From contig NC_089438.1 of NCBI RefSeq assembly GCF_026210795.1, forward strand, positions 5,194,218 to 5,258,217: a stretch of 64,000 bases of DNA, given 5' to 3'. Positions 45,390 through 55,640 of this stretch are shown here, piece by piece (within the stretch, counting starts at the first letter, position 1; each line of letters opens with the position of its first letter). This DNA comes from Rhizophagus irregularis. Taxonomy: Eukaryota > Glomeromycota > Glomeromycetes > Glomerales > Glomeraceae. The notes under the pieces were generated by a model, which saw nothing but the letters and a program-made list of their open reading frames with translations, searched no databases and had not been told where the DNA came from. Position numbers and translations under genes: made by a program.

Positions 45390-46330
45390 AAGGTAAGTTA
45401 GGAGGAGGGAATTTCGTTTCTTTTTTGTTTTTATTTATTTATTTATTTTTCTAACGTTTCTCTTTATTCTTTTTTGTAGACTTCGGCTTCTTGGATTATT
45501 TGGGATATTGAGTAAGTATGTGGGGGTGGGTTTTTTGGAATTTACTTTGAAGAAACGTACTTTAACGTTTTTTTATTATTTTTTGTAGATTTTGTCTTTC
45601 CGGGTTCTTTGTAAGTGTGTGGGGGTGGGTTCTTTTGGAATTTACTTTGAAGAAACGTACTAACGTTTCTTTTTTTATTATTTTTTGTAGATTTCGTCTT
45701 TCCGGATTCTTTATAAGTGTGTGGGGGTGGGTTTTTTCAGAATTTACTTTGAAGAAACGTACTAACGTTTCCTTTTTTATTCTTTATTGTAGATTTCGGC
45801 TTCCTGGATTATTTGGGATATTGGGTAAATGTGTGGGAGTTCTTTCAGAATTTACTTTGAAGAAACATATTAACGTTTCTTTTTATTCTTTTTTTGTAGA
45901 TTTTGTCTTCCCGGGTTCTTTGTAAGTGTGTGGGTGAGTTTTTTCAGAATTTACTTTGAAGAAACATACTAACGTTTCTTTTTTTATTTTTTTTTGTAGA
46001 TTTTGTCTTCCCGGGTTCTTTGTAAGTGTGTGGGTTGGGTTTTTTCGGAATTTACTTTGAAGAAATGTACTAACGTTTCTTTTTTTATTCTTTACAATTG
46101 TAGATTTCGGATTCTTGGATTATTTAGGATATTGGGTAAGTATGTGAGGGTGGGTTCTTTTGGAATTTACTTTGAAGAAACGTACTAACGTTTCTTTTTT
46201 TATTCTTTTTTGTAGATTTCAGCTTTCTGGATTATTTGGGATATTGGGTAAATGTGTAGGGAGTTTCAGAATTTACTTTGAAAAAAGCATACTAATGTTT
46301 CTTTTTTATTGGGATATGAGTAGTGTGTGG
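45390..46330 (+). repeat. Intron-like array, plus orientation, in element 2b
   Basis: About eight units. The clearest is 45611-45690: GTAAGTGTGTGG at the start, TACTAAC at 45658-45664 within GAAACGTACTAACGTTTC, and TTTTTTGTAG at the end, 80 nt long, with 27 nt from the branch-like A to the AG. The pieces between are 22-32 nt (ATTTCGTCTTTCCGGATTC type). Further GTAAG donors lie at 45922, 46022 and 46136, and TACTAAC at 45760, 45967, 46068 and 46183. An initial unit at 45390-45479 has GTAAGTTAGG, CTAACG and TTTTTTGTAG. The frames open here (45617-45925, 46003-46188) are not credible genes. Confidence 0.85.
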
Positions 46331-46592
46331 GGTGGGTTTACTTTAAACAAACATAATAATTTTATTTTGGTTCAAATTAATAAATAATTTCATATTACTA
46401 TATAATAAACTATAAACTAATGAATATATTATGGCTTGAATTAAAATCTGAAAAAAAAAATTCGGTATAATAATAAAAAAATTATCAGATTGAACGGATT
46501 CAATCCCAATTTTCTGATGGATTTCGGGGCATACCTATACTGTACTGTAGGTTATATATATGACATACTATGCTGAAACATTTCACTTTTCA

Positions 46593-47299
46593 CCGATATA
46601 TAGATGCCCGATATATAACCAATAGCATAGATTTTGACCAGTGTGTATCGGTGATATATTGGGTACCCGATGAGGACCCCGAGCAATATATATATAGGTA
46701 ACAAGAATGGTCAAAATTTTTATAATAGCTCTACGCAAGGTTTTTATTAAGATAAATAAGCAAACTCAACATGTGACTTCACAAATTGCCCAAAAATAAG
46801 CAATCTAACCATATGACTTTATAATATTATATTTTACAAAAATTATTTGATTAAATTTTCTCGCATTTATGATTTACAATTTCACTTTTTTCAATAGTAA
46901 TATCATCTTAGCTAAAATATCCGTCTTAAATTTTTTTTCATCTTATTAGTATAATACCATCGCTTATATAGTTAAATGTTATATAATGCATTATTAAATA
47001 ATTCCAAATTTACTCAAAAAATAAGCAATTGTAATATATGACTTTTCAAAAATTCTGTGAAAATAAGCAAATGAAAAATATGACATTGGCAAAAAATATC
47101 ATTAATTTTACGCAAATCTAACCTCTAACTGTGGCTAAAATAGCATGTGACTAAGCAAACGATATTGTTACCTATACATATATTGCTCGGGATCCTACCC
47201 GATGTGTATCCGATATATGTAACTGCCCGATATATATCCAATTTATTACCGATATATAGGTGTCCAATATATACCCGATAGTATAGATTTTGACCAGTG
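46593..47299. repeat. Duplicated right terminus with inverted arms between
   Basis: Two copies of ACCGATATATAG..TAGATTTTGACCAGTG end at 46643 and 47299. Between them, GAGCAATATATATATAGGTA (near 46681) is inverted at TACCTATACATATATTGCTC (ending near 47188), with similar outer arms (TATCGG, CCCGATG). Only the outer copy has the TTA duplication. This looks like a nested foldback or a terminus gained by recombination. The interior is AT-rich without genes. Confidence 0.6.
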
Positions 47300-48276
47300 T
47301 TATACATACGTATAGGTCTTTGATTTTTTTTGTCTCAACATGTTTATTCTTACTGATTTTTTGCCAAAATTCTGAATCAAAGTCTACTTCATTATGGCTT
47401 ATATTAATAATTTCAGGATTGATAAATTCACAGTGCTTGATTCCCATACAGTTTCTTTCTTCTTTATTAACGCTAATATTACCAAAGAATGGACAGTTCT
47501 TAATTGAACTTTGACCACCTCCACCTAAGGAATATTGAATCTGAAGAAAAATTTATTTGTATTATATTTAATAATTTTAATAGAATTAATAAAGCTGCAG
47601 ATTAATAAATGATAATTACTTACATTTTTCAAACAGTCTCTTGGATTCTTCCAACCTGTAATATTATATACTGTGGATATTCTGAAGTTTTTGGATATTC
47701 AATTGGTATAGTGGCATAATGAACTTCTTGTACATGTGTCTTTCTTGAAAATATTGCAATTGAATCTTCTTTTTCATCACTTATATCAGTATCTTTATCA
47801 CTTTCAATAGTATTACTATCACTTTCAACTTGATATTCCTTTAAGAAAGCCAAAAGAAAATTAATTTATTAAATTGAAAAACTTAGCCTCATATATTTTA
47901 CTTACAGGATCTAACTCAATATAATTAATATCAAGTTCTTCTATGTCTGAAAGATCTATTTTCTCACTCATTTTTATTATTTTGGATAGGAATATTTTTC
48001 ACCAATAGAAAAAAAAATTTTTTCATGTGATTATAAGCCACAATAGAAAGTATTTTTTGTGTTATATCTGATGTTATTGTTTATTACATGTGTTTCATTG
48101 TATCACATAAAATATTTTAATATGATATTTATTGTGTCACATAGTATAATATTATCTTAGTATGGTAATTTGTCTTATCATACATACTAAATTTATAAAT
48201 CATATTATACTGATTTACTATATACCCAGTTATTTTACTCATTACTGTTTTTTCTATTATTAAATTAAAGTTTTAA

Positions 48277-48348
48277 TTATTCAGATATTGTTTCATCATC
48301 AGATATTATTTCAATATCTGAAAGAATAAATGGGTTGACTTTAGACAT
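48277..48348 (-). pseudogene. Possible duplicate first exon of the MULE gene
   Basis: A 23-residue minus-strand frame, MSKVNPFILSDIEIISDDE, resembles the first exon at 47971-47906 (MSEKIDLSDIEELDINY) and lies directly upstream. It could be a duplicated or alternative first exon, or chance. The rest of 47972-48660 is AT-rich with nothing recognised. Confidence 0.35.
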
Positions 48349-48714
48349 AATCAAAAAATAGTAAAGAAAAAGAAAAAGCGTGTTTACACGTAATTCAAGT
48401 GCTAAAGAAAAAGAAAAGCAAATAATATATATTTACGCATTTGCATTTCTTTAATTTATATTTAGAAATATATTAATTAGTTTATAGATAAAGAAAATAA
48501 AGAAAACAGTCAATTTTGGAAATGTTTTTGCATGGTTAATGTAATATAAATACTAAAATTAGTCAATATGAGTTATTTATAAATTTCCAAATAAATCTTC
48601 ATTACAAAAAAAATTTAATAATATATAAATGAGAACCAATAAAATTTATCTCCTCAATTATATATGCATTTGTATTCAAAACCATACTATGTAAAACCAT
48701 ACATACCATATAGT

Positions 48715-50044
48715 TAAGGATGGTGCCGCAAATATATAATTGCAAAATAATTGCGATTTACAGTATTGCAGAACATTGCAGATTTTTAAATCTAAAAATT
48801 CACAGATCCACAAATCTGCAATTATCTGCAATCCTACAAATATTCTGCAAATCTGCAAATATCCAAAGTATCGCAATTCAATTGCAAAATATTTGCAGGA
48901 TTGCGGAATATTTGCAGATTTGCGGAATGTCCACAAAAAAAACTAATGTTTTTTTTAATGAAATATAATTTTTTAATTTAACTAATAAAAAATATATTTC
49001 CTTTTATTATTAATTATAAAAAAAAATCATTTTTCATTAACAAAATTTAAAAAAAAATGATTTTATTTTTTAGAAAAAGATGGATCAGTAATTGGAAAAA
49101 ACTGCCAGAAACGGCATTTTCTCCTATAATAACTGCAAAAAAAATATCAGAACTAATAGTTCTGGCAATTTTAATAAAAAAAAATAAAAAAAAATGCCAG
49201 AAATAATAGTTTTGGCGTTTTTATAAAAAATTAAAAAAAAACGCTGAAATCAATAGTTCTGGCATTTTTATATAAAAAAAAAATAAAAATTGAAACTTCA
49301 GAACCAATAGTTCTGGCATTTTAATAAAAAAAAGTCAAAAAAAAATGCCAGAACCTATAGTTCTGGCATTTTTATATAAAAATTTAAAAAAAACGTTGAA
49401 ACTCATAGTTCTAGCATTTTTATATAAAAAAAATTAAAAGAAAATGCCAGAACCATAGTTCTGACGTTTTTATATAAAAAAAAATTAAAAAAATGCTAAA
49501 ACTATAGTTCTAGTGTTTTTATATAAAAAAATCAAAAGAAAATGCCAGAACTATATAGTTCTGGCATTTTTACATAAAAAAATTAAAGAAAATGTCAGAA
49601 CCATAGTTCTGGCATTTTTATATAAAAAAATCAAAAGAAAACGCCAGAACTATAGTTCTAGCATTTTTATATAAGAAAAAATCAAAAAAAAGTGTCGGAA
49701 TCATAGTTCCAGCATTTTTTATATAAAAAAAAATTAAAAGAAAATGCCAGAACTTATAGTTCCAGCATTTTTATATAAAAAAATAAAAGAAAATGCCAGA
49801 ACTATGAGTTCTGGTATTTTTATATAAAAAAAATTAAAAGAAAATGCTGAAACTCATAGTTCTGGCATTTTTATATAAAAAAATTAAAAGAAAACTCTGG
49901 AACTCATAGTTCTGACATTTTTATAACTGACAGTTATAGGCAGCCAATTAGAATTGCAAAATTGTGAACTACTAACCGCAATTCAACTTACTTCAAAATT
50001 TGCAATATTGCAAATTTTGAAAATCATTTGTGAACTCATCCTTA
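48715..50044. mobile_element. Hairpin-filled non-autonomous hAT element in the right MULE terminal repeat
   Basis: The ends TAAGGATG and CATCCTTA are flanked by CATATAGT (48707-48714) and CATACAGT (50045-50052), 7 of 8 matching. Subterminal parts are full of GCAAAT/ATTTGC words (48725-48925, 49960-50030). The middle (49090-49925) is about 14 units of roughly 60 bp, each a palindrome of the type TGCCAGAACTATAGTTCTGG plus an AT-rich TTTTTATATAAAAAAA spacer. There is no coding sequence. Confidence 0.88.
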
Positions 50045-50078
50045 CATACAGTGCATACATAAAAAACTATACCATACA

Positions 50079-50522
50079 TAATTGCTATATATCCAGTTAA
50101 ATGCATTTATTTTTTTTTGCATAATACACCGTAAAATTAAAAATAAATAGCAACATGGGCGAAATCTTTATCAATAAAGTGAGAGAAAAAAAAATTGATG
50201 CTAGAAAAGCGAAATGAAACAAATTTAAACTTCTTCAGGAAAGGAACCATCCATTATTTCCTCATCCACTAATGATTTCCTGCAACCAAAATCGAAGTTA
50301 GACGAACTATTCGTTATTGGCGCTAGTTAAGAACATTATCATTTCGTTAATACCCAAGAAATCCTGTCAGTTCACAATAAAAATCATGTGTACATGAACA
50401 ATTGTTTACGCTGATCACTTTTGCCAAAAAAATTTTTTTATTATTATATGCGAAAAATAAATATAAAGGTTCAGAACTTTGCTCATGATACATGACGTCT
50501 ATGTTAAAACCTATTTATCTGA
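50079..50522. other. Short unique stretch with a possible 3' exon remnant
   Basis: On minus, about 50325-50230 reads NSSSNFDFGCRKSLVDEEIM and then DGSFPEEV before a stop, with coding-like composition but no start and no known family. Otherwise AT-rich with nothing recognised. Confidence 0.3.
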
Positions 50523-50928
50523 CACTAGTTGAATGATGTCAAATCGGAGACCAATCAGATGACCGAATTCCATTTGATTGGTCCCTATTTTTTAAAAAAT
50601 TTTCATCAATCGGTAAACCCGATTGCTGCTAAAAGATGGTGCAAAAGAAGGATACTCAGGTACCAATCGGAATATCAATAGAGTACAATCGGGTATTAAT
50701 CATAGTTACCAATAGAATATTTACTATTTAACATATCAATATACCAATTTATAGCTTTTTGATAAATTTATAACAATAAGAAATCTTCTGATTGCCATAC
50801 ATTTTTATTTAAAAATTTACAAAAATTTATGATTTTATTTAAAATATTTAAAATATTTAATATACTAAAAAATCGGTTTTATTGAAATACCGATATTGCT
50901 AAAATTGTTATTTATATAATTTGACTAC

Positions 50929-51256
50929 TCCACTATTTGCTGCTGATATTATTATATTCAGAGGAAACAATACTAACAACTCTTTTATTTTTATTTTGAT
51001 CTTCTTCTTCGTCTTCCTGATTTTCGTCAAGTTCTTCTTGATTTTCGTCAACTTCTTCTTGATTTTCTTCAACTTCTTCTTGATTTTCTTCAACTTCTTC
51101 TTGATTTTCATTAACTTCTTGATTTTCGTCAACAATTTCTTGATTTTCATCTTCTCCAGCCTGATTATCTTCTTTCGGTGGATTCTAGTTTTCGTCAGCT
51201 TTTTCTGGAAGAAAGCATTTATTTTCACTATATTTCTCGATAAGCTGTTTTAGGGA
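50929..51256 (-). pseudogene. Acidic C-terminal exon of a CACTA accessory protein
   Basis: After a plausible acceptor (CTACAATAG), the minus frame reads SLKQLIEKYSENKCFLPEKADEN, a stop, then EDENQEIVDENQEVNENQEE-type repeats and KRVVSIVSSEYNNISSK. The start resembles the last exon of the accessory gene at 19659 (LKNLLRNVLDVYSSNK), and both end in acidic tails. The Lys-rich frame on the same strand is a shadow of the Glu/Asn/Gln repeat. Confidence 0.5.
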
Positions 51257-51459
51257 TCTATTGTAGCCATCTTTAGTCTATCATGGGGCATTACACGGTC
51301 GAGGAAAGAACCATTGTCCAAAATTCAAAAAATGCAAATTCCCCATTTTTCTGGAAAATGGTGGGAAATTGTGGAAAATGCTACATTACGCTGAGCAATT
51401 TTTTGGAATAGCATTGTTACAACATTGTCTGATTTAGCAAATCTTATGAAATTTTGGGA

Positions 51460-52140
51460 AAATGCTACATTACACCTCAAATGTAACATTTCGTAACATT
51501 GTTATAACATTGTTAATTAAATCAAATTTTGCTTTTTTTTGTCAAATGGTGCATTTTTATGAAAATTCCGCATTTTGCCACCAATGTAATATCATTGTAA
51601 CAACATTTCATAACATTGTTATAACATTGTCAATTAAAATCAAATTTTGCTTTTTTTTTGTCAAATATTCTGATTTTCTGCCAAATGGTGCATTTTTACG
51701 AAAATTTCGCATTTTGCCACCAATATAATATCATTGTAACAACATTTCATAACATTGTTATAACATTGTCAATTAAAATCAAATTTTGCTTTTTTTTTGT
51801 CAAATATTCCGATTTTCTGCCAAATGGTGCATTTTTACGAAAATTCCGCATTTTGCCACCAATATAATATCATTGTAATAACATTTCATAACATTGTTAT
51901 AACATTGTCAATTAAAATCAAATTTTGCTTTTTTTTTGTCAAATATTCCAATTTTCTGCCAAATGGTACATTTTTTATGAAATTCTACATTTTGCCACCA
52001 ATGTAATATCATTGTAACAACATTTCATAACATTGTTATAACATTGTCAATTAAAATCAAATTTTGCTTTTTTTTTTGTCAAATATTCCAATTTTCTGCC
52101 AAATGGTACATTTTTTATGAAAATTCCGCATTTTTTAGCA
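51460..52140. repeat. 139-bp tandem repeat (about 4.5 copies)
   Basis: The units carry AACATTTCATAACATTGTTA, TAACATTGTCAATTAAAATC, TCAAATATTCCGATTTTCTG and CCAAATGGTGCATTTTTACG. The period, from repeated ATTGTCAATTAAAATC words near 51633, 51772, 51911 and 52050, is 139 bp. It is probably a subterminal array of a CACTA element. The flanks (51300-51460, 52140-52390) hold related degenerate words, and no gene. Confidence 0.8.
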
Positions 52141-52391
52141 AATTTCATGCAAATTTCATGTTTTTTTGGTCAAATGTTACATTTTTCGTTAAAATGTTAT
52201 TTTTTTCGACACTTTTTTTGCAAAATGTACATTTGTTAACATTTTCTAGAAAGATGTAACATTTTATCAAAAAATTAGATCATTTACTAAAAAAATGCGA
52301 CATTATTTACTGAATATTGAATAATTTGATATAATAATCAGATAATTTTGCAAAAAAAAAAAATTATTTATTATGGTAAATTTAAATGTGA

Positions 52392-54485
52392 AATCTTCTA
52401 TTTAACGATAAAATGGCCAAGTATTCAGTACGTTTGTATTTAAATTTTGCTGGAATAAATCTACCTAATATGTGATGAACCAGAATTATACTATCAACCG
52501 AAGAATTAAAAAACTCCTTTTTCCAAAGTTTGGATCATTCGTAAAATCATCAGAATCTTCGCTGGAAAAAAAAATCTGATGTTTGCGGTCGCAGCGGGTT
52601 TATACCAATTCACAAAAGCCAAATAATGTTCCGTCGGACCATTCGGAAGATGAACTGTATGTTTGAAATAGAATTGTACCTGGCCGGAATATGTGTCTAT
52701 ATTATACTTTTCGTCAAAATGACAAAATACTAATTAAATTTATTTTGACAGACGTAATGTATTTTGACAGACGTAATTAATTTATAGTAATTTTATAATA
52801 AATAGTGAATTGGTCCGTTCCCGAAATACGACGTAATTAATTAGCGGAGAAGTATAGTCTATATCATTTCCACGTTGTTCTATAAAACGTGCTAAAATAT
52901 AAGAGCTTCTAATATACCTTTTGGATAATATTGACCCAAAATATTCTGCACCGATGCGCAATCTGCCACATTGTGTGATTAGAGCTCCGAATGGGTCAAG
53001 TCAGGTCAGATTAATTGATAAACCTGATCTAAAATTTTTTTTCAGGTCGGGTCAAGTCAGGTTATATCAGGTTGTCTGTTTGACCTGACCTGACCTGAAA
53101 CCTGAAAAATTTCAGGACTATTTTTATTAAAGTATTGAAAAAAAAACAGTACAAAACTTTTTTTTTTTAATATAATATTATGAAAAAAAACGTTTTTGCA
53201 ATGTTTTTTATTAAAATATTGAAAAAAAATATTGCAAAACGTTTTTTTTAATATAACATTATGAAAAAAATGTTTTCGCAACGTTATTATTGAAATATCA
53301 AAAAGAAAAGGTTACGAAACATTTTTTTAATATAATATTATGAAAAAACGTTTTCGCAACATTTTTTCTCAAAATATTGCGATTCAACATTTTTATATTA
53401 AAATCATATAAAAAAGTGAATCCCAATACTGCAATTCACTTTTTTATAATGATTTTGTATAAAAAAAGTAAGTTGTGGTATTGCGATTCACTTTTTTATA
53501 TTGATTTTGTATAAAAAAAGTGAGTTGCGGTATTGCGATTCACTTTTTTATATTGATTCTATATAAAAAAGTGAATTGCAATATCGCAACTCACTTTTAT
53601 TATATAAAATCAATATAAAAAAGTGAATCGCAATACTACAACTCACTTTTATTATATAGTAGAATAAATAGTTTCAGGTCAACAGGTCAATCAGGTCAGG
53701 CCAATCTTCATATTCTGATTCCTGAATTTTTTTAAAAATCTCATATTCGACCTGAATTTCAGGTCAGGTCAGATCAGGTTACCTGAATTTGGCTGACCTG
53801 TTTGGAGCTCTATGTGTGATACTTCCAGTTACAGCAATGTAATTTTCGGTTGATAAAGAAGAATCTAACTGTGGTCGGCTAAAATTATATTCTTCATAAG
53901 CGCGATTGTAGTAATCAACTAGTAAATCCAAAATATCATCCGGTAATATGACATTCAATTTTATCGGACTTAAAAGTTCTTCAGAATATTCCTCTGTTTC
54001 TGTTGCCCACCAGAAACTAGCTTTTCAGATACGCTCCAAAACGCTGTAATTTCTCACTTTCGAGAGATTCATTTTCGTTATCGTCAGTTGTATCATTATT
54101 TAAATCAAGTATTTGAAAAATGGCCTGATAATTTAAAGCCAATGTATTGAATCTTCGTTCAATTTGAGAACTCTGCATCATAAATCGCATAATTTCCAGT
54201 TCAATTTTTTGTCTACTATTAGGTAAACTCCCTGTATAATTATAAAATCGTAAGTAATAATTCTGAATAATTTGAATAATATTATTGTAAATACCAACCA
54301 AGAATTCCATTCATCCTTTCAAAGGAGAAACACCAAAATGAGTAAAGAGAACCATAATCTTTACAACATTTGTTCAAGTATAATGAAAGATGTAAATTTG
54401 GTGTTATTGAAACTTCTCTGTAATTCGTTTCGATAAGTTTCAAAATTTCAATTAAATGTTCATGTGCGTCATCTAAATTTTTGAG
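52392..54485 (-). pseudogene. C-terminal part of a CACTA tnp2-type transposase
   Basis: On minus: AHEHLIEILKLIETNYREV, ITPNLHLSLYLNKCCKDYGS, FWCFSFERMNGILG, a short intron, then SLPNSRQKIELEIMRFMM, a gap, CGRLRIGAEYFGSILS, RSSYILARFIEQ, DTYSGQVQFYFKHTVHLPNG, EHYLAFVNWYKPAA and VHHILGRFIPAKF. The order matches 25300-26380 on plus. A hAT element (52980-53812) splits it and several stops are present. The catalytic part is missing: upstream of 54485 an unrelated GC-richer sequence begins. Confidence 0.75.
52980..53812. mobile_element. Hairpin-filled non-autonomous hAT element (833 bp)
   Basis: The ends TAGAGCTCCGAAT and GTTTGGAGCTCTA are flanked by a perfect 8-bp duplication TGTGTGAT (52972-52979 and 53813-53820). 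Subterminal GGTCAGGT words match the element at 39695, so they belong to one family. The middle has foldable units of other sequence: CGTTTTTGCAA types and then AAAGTGAATTGCAATA .. CAACTCACTTTT. Confidence 0.93.
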
Positions 54486-55260
54486 TCGTCGGGCTGGATG
54501 TGAGAGGTGCAAGCACCACCCACCTCTGGGTCTATGACCTGTCGCAGTACCTATTGGCCCTCACAGGCTCAGGCATCCCCCGTCATATCTACCACCTATG
54601 GCCACAGTGGCATGGCTACACACTACTTTTCAACTCCTTTTTTTTTCTCCATTTTTTCTTATATATAAAACTACTATGACCACTATGACCACTATGACCA
54701 GACTACTAAAAAGTAGATAAAAACACGAATAAAGCCAAAATCAGACAGAATATCCGGTCATAGTACTGGTCATTGAAAAATTCGAAAAACTTATGATAAT
54801 ACTATGGCCACCTTAGGTTGTACCTCTCGGGCTTCAAAATCGATTCAAGCTATGACCACCCTTTATCTACTTACATACCAACTCGACCACCAAACCTACG
54901 ACCACCAAACTACGACCACCAAACTACGACTACTGACCACCTGAACTATAACCACCGAACTACGACCACCTGAACTAGCGCCCATGGACCTTGGCCTGTG
55001 CCCATGACCGCTATTTATCTACTTACCCGGCAGCCATACCGCTGACCGCCTCCACAGACGCCAACTACGACCACCCTTTATCTACTTACCTGGTAATACC
55101 TAAACTACGACCGCCGAACTATGACCACTGAACTATGATCACCGAACTATGACCACCGAACTATGACCGCCAAATTATGATCACCAAATTATGACCACTG
55201 AACTATAATTACCCTTTATCTACTTACCTGCATCAGGAGTTAAAACAAGGCGTGGATCTG
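54486..55260. other. GC-richer patch with CTACGACCACC minisatellite
   Basis: 54490-54640 is a sharply bounded GC-rich block (GGTGCAAGCACCACCCACC; CCTCACAGGCTCAGGCATCC) unlike anything else in the window. It is followed by tandem ACTATGACC words and, to 55230, GACCACC(G/A)AACTA repeats interspersed with four CTTTATCTACTTACC words. No convincing reading frame. No recognisable Pol III boxes, although a SINE-like origin would fit its composition. Confidence 0.45.
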
Positions 55261-55299
55261 CAAAATTTTACGTCTTTAAAAAATTACGCAAATTTACAC

Positions 55300-55620
55300 C
55301 ACCTACGGGGTATACGGGTGTACAAAAATAGTGAATAACCTTAATAATAAGAATTTTCGCATTTTTTTTAAAATAAAATTTTACGTATCTTTTTATCAAT
55401 GAGAATTTATATATGTTTTCAATAATAAAGATTCACGTATTTTTTCAATAATAAAAATTTTCGCGCTTCTTTTAAAATAAAAATTTTCATATTTTTTCAA
55501 TAATAAAAACTTTCGCATTTTTTAATAATGAAATTTTTTACATTTATTTAATAATAAAATTTTACATCTTTTCGTTGCATTTCTTTACTAATAAAATTTA
55601 TATTCTATTACAAACAATTA
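55300..55620. repeat. AT-rich minisatellite
   Basis: A 25-30-bp word, AATAATAAAAATTTTCGCAT with variants, recurs about nine times. No coding content. It precedes the 3' end of the gene at 55641. Confidence 0.6.
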
Positions 55621-55640
55621 TGAATTGAACAGTAAAATAA

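Larger units (their letters stand above)
42938..47299. mobile_element. CACTG-ended non-autonomous element (copy 2b) with TTA duplication
   Basis: The left end CACTGGTCAAAATT and the right end GATTTTGACCAGTG are flanked by TTA at 42935-42937 and 47300-47302. It splits exon 3 of the MULE gene. From the left: tandem TATCGGGTAGTAAAATATC repeats (42960-43310), an AT-rich middle, a minus-oriented intron-like array (44350-45190), a central GC-richer core (45270-45390), a plus-oriented intron-like array (45390-46330) and a duplicated right end. Copy 2a shares most of it, but 44672-45190 here replaces 17475-18150 there. The 3-bp duplication and CACT ends place it in the CACTA superfamily. Confidence 0.9.
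37500..47971 (-). pseudogene. MULE transposase gene, multi-exon, interrupted by four insertions
   Basis: Exons on minus: 47971-47906 (MSEKIDLSDIEEL), 47838-47624 (ends NITGWKNPRDCLKN after a 2-nt slip), 47540-47303 continuing at 42934 (QYSLGGGGQSSIKNCPFFG; CMGIKHCEF; EVDFDSEFW), 42835-about 42620 (CKFKQNGIFC; YIIGCDKYKLNDKYHRYI) and about 42364-41917 (CPCIIIICKGIHNHPPPPPE, a FLYWCH/GCM-type zinc motif). The core at 39640-38526 has IQIDLTFKRV (first catalytic Asp), GYQQLFTDLF and IIGDLDPIQAKGL (second Asp). 38450-38080 has TAPSIGELEKIFYTLEQLEE and NTNVAEAAHTLAN. The basic, coiled-coil tail is 37826-37539. Several frames are broken. When intact it would catalyse MULE transposition. Confidence 0.75.
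36771..50078. mobile_element. Mutator-like element (MULE) swollen by nested insertions
   Basis: Long terminal inverted repeats (about 95 bp) start TGTATGGTAT: left at 36771-36870, right from 50078 back to about 48665, the latter split by the hAT element at 48715-50044. The interior is a minus-strand MULE transposase gene (47971 to about 37500). Nested inserts are 38929-39172, 39695-41000, 42120-42363, 42938-47299 and 48715-50044. Removing them leaves roughly 5.8 kb, a normal MULE size. A matching 9-11-bp target duplication was not found at the outer ends, so the exact limits are uncertain by a few bases. Confidence 0.75.
50523..54485. mobile_element. Rearranged CACTA debris
   Basis: A CACTA-type terminus (CACTAGTTGAATGATGTC) starts at 50523. 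No matching right terminus was found. Contents: the acidic end of an accessory gene (51256-50929, minus), a 139-bp tandem array (51460-52140), and the C-terminal part of a tnp2 transposase on minus (54485-52392), itself interrupted by a hAT element. In the intact element at 18515-27362 the two genes diverge; here both are on minus, so at least two broken copies or an inversion are involved. Confidence 0.65.

Noticed and set aside
45617-46387. Repeat proteins (FTLKKRTNVSFF..) in element 2b
   Set aside because: The frames cross intron-like units whose signals and AT content explain them better. No conservation between units beyond the DNA repeat.
50908-51253. Lys/Ile-rich and Phe-rich proteins in the acidic-tail region
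   Set aside because: They are out-of-frame readings of the ENQEEV repeat. The acidic frame is the one that matches accessory-protein tails.
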